From: Thioalkalivibrio sp. XN8
GTDB lineage: Bacteria; Pseudomonadota; Gammaproteobacteria; Steroidobacterales; XN24
NCBI RefSeq assembly: GCF_011058255.1
Contig: NZ_JAALFH010000052.1
Coordinates: 62,001 to 126,000, forward strand
Direction of reading: 5' to 3'
Length of the DNA: 64,000 bases
Both the position numbers and the translations under genes were made by a program. The notes under the pieces were generated by a model. It saw nothing but the letters and a program-made list of their open reading frames with translations. It did no database searches and was not told the DNA's origin. Below are positions 59,495 through 64,000 of this stretch, piece after piece; position 1 is the stretch's first letter, and every line of letters starts with the position of its first letter.

Positions 59495-60415
59495 TCAGCC
59501 GGCCAGCGCCTCGCAGGCCGCCCACAACGCGCTGGCGCGCTCCCGGCGCAGGGCCGGGTCGGAGTCGCGGAGCCGCATCAGGCCCCGCGTGCTGTGGTAG
59601 TAACCGCCCTTTACCAGCCCTGGCTGCGTCGCACAGTAGAGGCTGGTCTGGGCGCCGGATACCGGGTCGAGCATCACGAGCGACTTGCCCCAGCCGAACA
59701 GGCCGGTGCTACTGCCGAAGAGCTCGCTGGTGACCACGCCCGGATGGGCGGCCGTGACGGTCAGTCCCAGGTGCCGGCGCTGCAGCTCGCCGGCGATCCA
59801 GAGGTTGCCTAGCTTGCTGCGGCAGTAGGCGTACATGCCGCCGAGCAGCCCGCGGTAGCGGTAGTCGGGCGTGCAGTCCTCCTGCAACGCATAGATGTCG
59901 CCCGTTACGACGACCACCCGGGCGTCGGCGGCGAGCAGCCCCGCCTGCAGCATTGCGCGGCGCAGCGCGAAGTGGCCCAGCACGTTGGTGCCGAAGGCGA
60001 TCTCGTGCCCCTGGGCGGTGGTCGCGTAGCGCTGCGGCCAGATCCCGGCATTCTCGACCAGGATCTCGATCTGTCGCCCGCCGAGGCGGCCGGCGACGGC
60101 CGCGGCGCAGGCCGGCACGGTGTGCAGGTCGTCCAGCCGCAGCGGCACCAGCGTGACGCGTCCGGCGGCGTCGCCCAGGGATGCCAGGAAAGCCTCGCCC
60201 CTGGCCGGATTGCGGCAGGTCGCGAGCAGCGTCGCGCCGCGGGCCAGCAGCCCGCGCGCCGTGGCCGCGCCGATCCCGCTGGTGGCGCCCGTCACCAGCG
60301 CGACCTTGCCGTCGAGCCGGGGGGTGTCGGGGCAGACCAGCCCGCGGCTGCGCTGGTGCAGCCAGCAGCTCGCAGTGCGCAGCCAGGGGTTGTTGGGGGG
60401 GTGTGGTGTCGTCAT
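59495..60415 (-). CDS. Short-chain dehydrogenase/reductase with altered catalytic Ser
   Basis: The 306-residue SDR has the cofactor motif TGATSGIG (about 42-49). The usual NNAG is ENAG in ILVENAGIW. The catalytic YxxxK is present as YCRSK, but the Ser that normally precedes it is replaced: VVVVTGDIYAL has Gly/Asp where S-S is typical. Activity may therefore be changed or lost. TTAGAC about 25 bases upstream may be the -10 box. The nearest relatives would be retinol-dehydrogenase-like SDRs, e.g. HPGVVTSELF. Confidence 0.85.
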   Translation of the reverse strand: MTTPHPPNNPWLRTASCWLHQRSRGLVCPDTPRLDGKVALVTGATSGIGAATARGLLARGATLLATCRNPARGEAFLASLGDAAGRVTLVPLRLDDLHTVPACAAAVAGRLGGRQIEILVENAGIWPQRYATTAQGHEIAFGTNVLGHFALRRAMLQAGLLAADARVVVVTGDIYALQEDCTPDYRYRGLLGGMYAYCRSKLGNLWIAGELQRRHLGLTVTAAHPGVVTSELFGSSTGLFGWGKSLVMLDPVSGAQTSLYCATQPGLVKGGYYHSTRGLMRLRDSDPALRRERASALWAACEALAG

Positions 60416-60486
60416 GGTCGTCCCAGGCGCCGGTCACGGAGTCTAACAAGCGCCCGCCCGCCACGCCGCTGCTATCATCCGCGCCC

Positions 60487-61497
60487 ATGAAGGCCACTAC
60501 TGCGCCCGTGCCGGTGTCGCCCGCCGCCATTGCTGCGGCGGCACAGCTGCTGCGGGACGGCGGGGTGGTGGCGATCCCGACCGAGACGGTCTACGGGCTC
60601 GGCGCGGTGGCGATGAACCCGGCCGCGGTGCGGCGGGTATTCGCCATCAAGGGCCGGCCGGCAAACCACCCGCTCATCGTCCACCTGGCCTCGGCCGAGG
60701 CCCTGCCGGAGTGGGCGCGCGAGATCCCGGACTCGGCCTGGCGGCTGGCCGAGCGCTTCTGGCCCGGGCCGCTCACCCTGGTACTGCTGCGCCAGCCGCA
60801 GGTGCCCGACGAGGTCACCGGGGGCCAGGACTCGGTGGCGCTCAGGGTGCCGGCGCAGCCGGTGGCGCGCGAGCTGATCGCCCTGGCGGGGCCGCTGGCC
60901 GCGCCGTCCGCCAACCGCTTCGGCCGAGTCTCGCCGACCACCGCCCAGCATGTGCTGGCGGAGCTCGGCGGCGACGTGGACATGATTCTCGACGCCGGTC
61001 CCTGCAGGGTCGGGCTCGAGTCCACCATCCTCAGCCTCATCGACGACGAGCCGGCGCTGCTGCGCCCCGGCCGCGTCACCGTGGCCGAAATCGAGGCGGT
61101 GCTCGGCCGCCCGGTCGTCCCGCCGCCACAGGCGCTGCGCGCGCCCGGCCGGCTCGCCTCACACTATGCGCCGGCCACGCCGCTGGAGCTGGTCGCGGCG
61201 AGCGAACTCCCGAAGCGCCTTGCCGCTTCGAGCGCGGCGGGCACGCACGTCGCGGTGCTCGCGCACAGCCCCGAGGCCATCGCCGCTGCCGGGGTGGCCG
61301 GCGCCGCGGTGACCGAGATGCCGGCCGCTGCTGCGGAGTACGGCCAGCTGCTGTACGCCACGCTGCGCCGGCTCGACGCAGTCGGCCACGAACTGATCCT
61401 GGTGGAAGCGCCGCCGCCGGCGCCCGAGTGGCTGGCGGTGCGGGACCGCCTCAGTCGCGCTGCGCATCGCGACCGGCCGGCACCCGGGCCCGCATGA
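60487..61497 (+). CDS. L-threonylcarbamoyladenylate synthase (Sua5 type)
   Basis: The 336-residue protein makes the threonylcarbamoyl-AMP used for tRNA t6A modification. The YrdC domain (about 12-205) has GGVVAIPTETVYGLGA, KGRPANHPLIVHL and PSANRFGRVSPT. A C-terminal Sua5 domain (about 220-336) makes it the longer Sua5 form, not TsaC. It is divergent from the SDR gene, with about 70 bases between them. Essential or near-essential in most bacteria. Cytoplasmic. Confidence 0.93.
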   Translation: MKATTAPVPVSPAAIAAAAQLLRDGGVVAIPTETVYGLGAVAMNPAAVRRVFAIKGRPANHPLIVHLASAEALPEWAREIPDSAWRLAERFWPGPLTLVLLRQPQVPDEVTGGQDSVALRVPAQPVARELIALAGPLAAPSANRFGRVSPTTAQHVLAELGGDVDMILDAGPCRVGLESTILSLIDDEPALLRPGRVTVAEIEAVLGRPVVPPPQALRAPGRLASHYAPATPLELVAASELPKRLAASSAAGTHVAVLAHSPEAIAAAGVAGAAVTEMPAAAAEYGQLLYATLRRLDAVGHELILVEAPPPAPEWLAVRDRLSRAAHRDRPAPGPA

Positions 61498-61498
61498 G

Positions 61499-62638
61499 CT
61501 ACTCGAGCGGGCGGTCGAGCTCGGTTGTCCAGGTATCCAGGGCCGGGCGCGGATTCAGGTTTTCGTCGTACAGGCCGGTGTCGCGCCAGATCCGCGCGAT
61601 TGGATCCTGTTGCAGCGGGTCGTTCCACAGCGAGTCGTAGTCCACGAGGAAGAACCACACGATGAACTGCGCGTCCAGCGACGCAGCCGCGGCGAAGAGC
61701 CGTCCGAGGTAGGCGTCCTGCCTGGCGGCGTCGCTCGCAATGTCGACGCCGAAGGCCGGGATCGTGAGCCGCTCCGCCGGCCAGCCGGTCTCGGCGATGG
61801 CGACCGGCTTGCCCCCGGCCAGGGCCGTGACCTGGGACAGCCAGTCGGGCGGGAGGCTGGCCGGGTCGCCCCGATTCTCATGGTCGAAGAACACGAAGGG
61901 ATAGACGCTGATGCCGACGACGTCGACGTGCTCGAGCAAATCGGGCAGTGCGGCGCGCAGGGTCGCTGCCGCGGGCGAATCCGGCGACTTGAGACCAACG
62001 CTCGCCATGAGCTGGACATCCGGGAACTCGGCGCGCAACGTGCCGGCCACGGCGGCCGTGAAAGCCACCAGGCTGTCGAAGGCGGCGATGTCGTTCAACG
62101 CGAGTTCGCTGACCTCGATGCCGAGGTTGAAATACTCGGGGGTGAAGCGCCGGACCAGGTCCGCGGCGAAGTTGGTGTAGGCGGTGATCACGGCGGGGTC
62201 GTCCAGCGAGCGCGTATCCCATGGCGGCGGCAGCGGCTGGTTGGTCGCGTCGCCCCAGTAACCCGCCAGCCCGTCCCGGGCGCCGTTCAGGGGGCTCAGC
62301 GCCAGGTAGCTGCGCATGCCGGCGGGAGTCCGGTCCAGCCGCGTCCGGATTTCATCCTCGACTGCCGCCGGATACGGGATCCCATCGAGGGCTTCCTGCC
62401 ATGGAATGCCGGCATCCAGATGGTGGGCAATGAAGTCGCCCCGCGCAGCGATCTCCGCGTAGACGAAATTGACGGCGTCCGGGGTCGCGGCATAGGGCCA
62501 GGGGGTGAAACCGAGCTCGTAGGTCCTGGTGTCGGTTGCGGGCGGCGGCAGGGGCGCCGGATTCGAGCCGCCGCCACAGCCCTGCAGCAGGCCTCCCACA
62601 GCGAGCCATGTCAGCAGCCTGAAACGCCTTCCAGGCAT
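61499..62638 (-). CDS. Lipoprotein glycoside hydrolase-like protein (clan GH-A pattern)
   Basis: The 379-residue protein starts MPGRRFRLLTWLAVGGLLQGCGGG, a lipobox with Cys about 21. The body resembles a TIM-barrel glycosidase. E175 in NLGIEVSEL could be the acid/base and E283 in VAIAETGWP the nucleophile; the latter matches the AETGWP-type motif of GH53 and related families. The sequence around it contains VGISVYPF. Carbohydrate substrate unknown. ATG 62638 was chosen since it gives the lipobox at the correct distance. It is convergent with sua5 (1 base apart). Confidence 0.75.
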   Translation of the reverse strand: MPGRRFRLLTWLAVGGLLQGCGGGSNPAPLPPPATDTRTYELGFTPWPYAATPDAVNFVYAEIAARGDFIAHHLDAGIPWQEALDGIPYPAAVEDEIRTRLDRTPAGMRSYLALSPLNGARDGLAGYWGDATNQPLPPPWDTRSLDDPAVITAYTNFAADLVRRFTPEYFNLGIEVSELALNDIAAFDSLVAFTAAVAGTLRAEFPDVQLMASVGLKSPDSPAAATLRAALPDLLEHVDVVGISVYPFVFFDHENRGDPASLPPDWLSQVTALAGGKPVAIAETGWPAERLTIPAFGVDIASDAARQDAYLGRLFAAAASLDAQFIVWFFLVDYDSLWNDPLQQDPIARIWRDTGLYDENLNPRPALDTWTTELDRPLE

Positions 62639-62684
62639 GAACGGATTATCGGCAAACCCGCCTGGGGGAATATGCGTTGCGCAC

Positions 62685-64000
62685 TTAACCACCCGTCAAC
62701 GCAATAAACTCGGGATCCTCGCGCAGCGGATCGAGGTCGGGGTCGTTCTTGGTCCAGCCCGGGATGTCGGTGCCGCCGGCGATGGCCTGGCGCAGCGCGT
62801 CCACGGCCTTCCGGATTTCGCCGAGCTGGGCATACAGGCAGGCGCCGTTGTACAGCATCACCGAGTCGCCGGGGCTCATTTCCAGCGCGGTGGAGCCCTC
62901 CTCGATCGCGTCGTCGCGCCGGCCCAGCTCGACCAGTGAAATGGCGTAGAACATCCGGGCCCGGGAGTCATCGGGGTTCTGCAGCAGATACGTCGGCAAC
63001 ACGTCGTCGGCCAGCTTGATGGCCAGGGCGTCTGCCTCCTCCATTTCACCCATGACCTGCAGCGCCATGCGCAGGTCCTTGTAGGCGACGTAGAAACGCG
63101 GCTTCAGCTCGATCACCCGCCGGCACAGTTCGGCCGCTTCCTTGGCGTTGCCCAGGGTCAGGTGGATCCTGCTGAGGATCCAGTGGGCGATGAAGTCATC
63201 GGGGTTGAGCTCGATGGCCTTGCGGCCCGATTCCGCCGCCTCGTCGAACTTGCCCCAGCTGAAATACGAGAGGCCCATGGCGGTGTAGGCCTCGGGCAGG
63301 TTGTTGTCGTACATCAGCGCCTTGAAGCTGAGCTCCTGGGCCTTGGTCCGGTACTCCTCCTTGCGCGAGAAATACTGGTACATCTGGCCGTAGGCGCTGG
63401 AACAGGCGGCATAGGCGGCGGCGTAGCGCGGGTCCAGCTCGATCGCCTTTTCGAACAGCTGGATGGCGTACTCGACGCTGCGCTTGGTGAGCCGATACAG
63501 GTAGTCCTGGCCCCGCAGGTACAGGTCGTAGGCGTTCGCGTTGACGGTCTGGCGCTTGGTCAGCGAGACCTCTTCGGCGAAGCTGAGCCGCAGCTTCAGC
63601 GCCTCGACGATCTGCTTCGCCACCTGCTCCTGGATGTCGAAGATGTCGTCCAGCATGCCCTTGTAGGTGTTGCCCCACAGCTGCCGGTTGGTCGCGGCGT
63701 CCACCAGCTGCACGGTAATGCGCACGGATTCCCGGAAGCGCCGCACACTGCCGCCCACGACATAGCGCGCGCCGAGCTCCTTGCCGATGGCCCGGATGTC
63801 CTGCTTCGTGTCCTTGTACTGCGTCGAGGCCCAGCGCGAGATGAGGTCGATCTCGCTGACCAGCGACAGGCGCGCGATGAGCTCTTCCGTCAGGCCGTCG
63901 CTGAAATAGTCGGTCTCTTCGTCCGGGCTGATGTTGTGGAAGGGCAGCACCGCCAGCGCGCCGGGCTCGATGGCGTGGTCGGCCTCGGGCGGGGACGGGG
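62685..64000 (-). CDS. TolB-like/TPR protein, 5' end beyond window
   Basis: The visible 438 residues run open to the right edge, so the true start is outside. The TolB/FlgO-like part, LAVLPFHNISPDEETDYFSDGLTEELIARLSLV, is followed by GGSVRRFRESVRITVQLVDAATNRQLW. Then come about six to seven TPR-like units, ending in a short C-terminal piece, DPDLDPLREDPEFIALTGG. Such C-terminal TPR arrays are found behind kinase, cyclase or winged-helix domains, which would lie outside the window. It is same-strand and 46 bases before the glycosidase gene. Confidence 0.82.
   Translation of the reverse strand, partial: PSPPEADHAIEPGALAVLPFHNISPDEETDYFSDGLTEELIARLSLVSEIDLISRWASTQYKDTKQDIRAIGKELGARYVVGGSVRRFRESVRITVQLVDAATNRQLWGNTYKGMLDDIFDIQEQVAKQIVEALKLRLSFAEEVSLTKRQTVNANAYDLYLRGQDYLYRLTKRSVEYAIQLFEKAIELDPRYAAAYAACSSAYGQMYQYFSRKEEYRTKAQELSFKALMYDNNLPEAYTAMGLSYFSWGKFDEAAESGRKAIELNPDDFIAHWILSRIHLTLGNAKEAAELCRRVIELKPRFYVAYKDLRMALQVMGEMEEADALAIKLADDVLPTYLLQNPDDSRARMFYAISLVELGRRDDAIEEGSTALEMSPGDSVMLYNGACLYAQLGEIRKAVDALRQAIAGGTDIPGWTKNDPDLDPLREDPEFIALTGG

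Noticed and set aside
1-64000. tRNA, rRNA, CRISPR, IS elements or prophage
   Set aside because: No cloverleaf-like genes, repeat-spacer arrays, transposase or phage structural genes were seen by eye; a covariance-model and repeat search would settle it.

Overview
The window is a high-GC chromosomal segment from a Gram-negative bacterium. It carries a complete TamA/TamB pair, many signal-peptide beta-barrel proteins, several lipoboxes, a Tat-type PhoX-like protein and a Fur-box-like site. I place it in the Proteobacteria, most likely an environmental, non-enteric gammaproteobacterium; the exact family is inference. No rRNA, tRNA, CRISPR array, insertion sequence or phage gene was found. Coding density is very high and no gene-free stretch exceeds 300 bases. 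The ends are cut: a C-terminal scrap at 2-73 and a TolB/TPR gene running off the right edge.

Layout. 0-4.2 kb: YidB-like protein, YpfJ-type zinc peptidase, CaCA exchanger, HIT protein, NlpE/HslJ-like lipoprotein. 4.4-8.3 kb: arginine antiporter and arginine deiminase (arcDA, without arcB or arcC next to them) and a TPR/beta-barrel protein. 8.3-19.2 kb, almost all minus strand: a divergent CDF transporter, a SLC13/RCK transporter, tamB-tamA coupled to a glycine-zipper protein, and three further envelope proteins. 19.4-21.1 kb: a membrane alpha/beta hydrolase.

21-44 kb is the most unusual part. It holds four divergent DUF1254/DUF1214 secreted proteins, a PhoX-like protein, a Crp/Fnr-type regulator, two paralogous LysR regulators, a BASS-type organic-anion transporter, and a plus-strand run with a radical-SAM sulfatase-maturing enzyme, a sulfatase without signal peptide, a HAD/2H-phosphoesterase fusion, several small membrane proteins and a SulP transporter, then a phenol-MetA-type outer-membrane protein. 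Five promoters here share a 20-bp dyad (half-site ATTGTGCG, TGTGC-N6-GCACA core as in CRP sites) centred about 41 bp upstream of the predicted start, always 18-19 bp before a TAGAAT -10 box. This suggests one regulon run by the local Crp-type protein. The gene content suggests uptake and desulfation of an organosulfate or similar aromatic/steroid-like compound; that function is inference.

44-64 kb: a PlpD-like patatin autotransporter, a lipoprotein hydrolase, an amidohydrolase, a CopB-type copper ATPase, two EamA exporters, a cupin, an apparent Fur-controlled small RNA between strong promoter and terminator signals (55.03-55.19 kb), two TolB/TPR proteins, a short-chain dehydrogenase, a Sua5-type tRNA t6A enzyme and a lipoprotein glycosidase.
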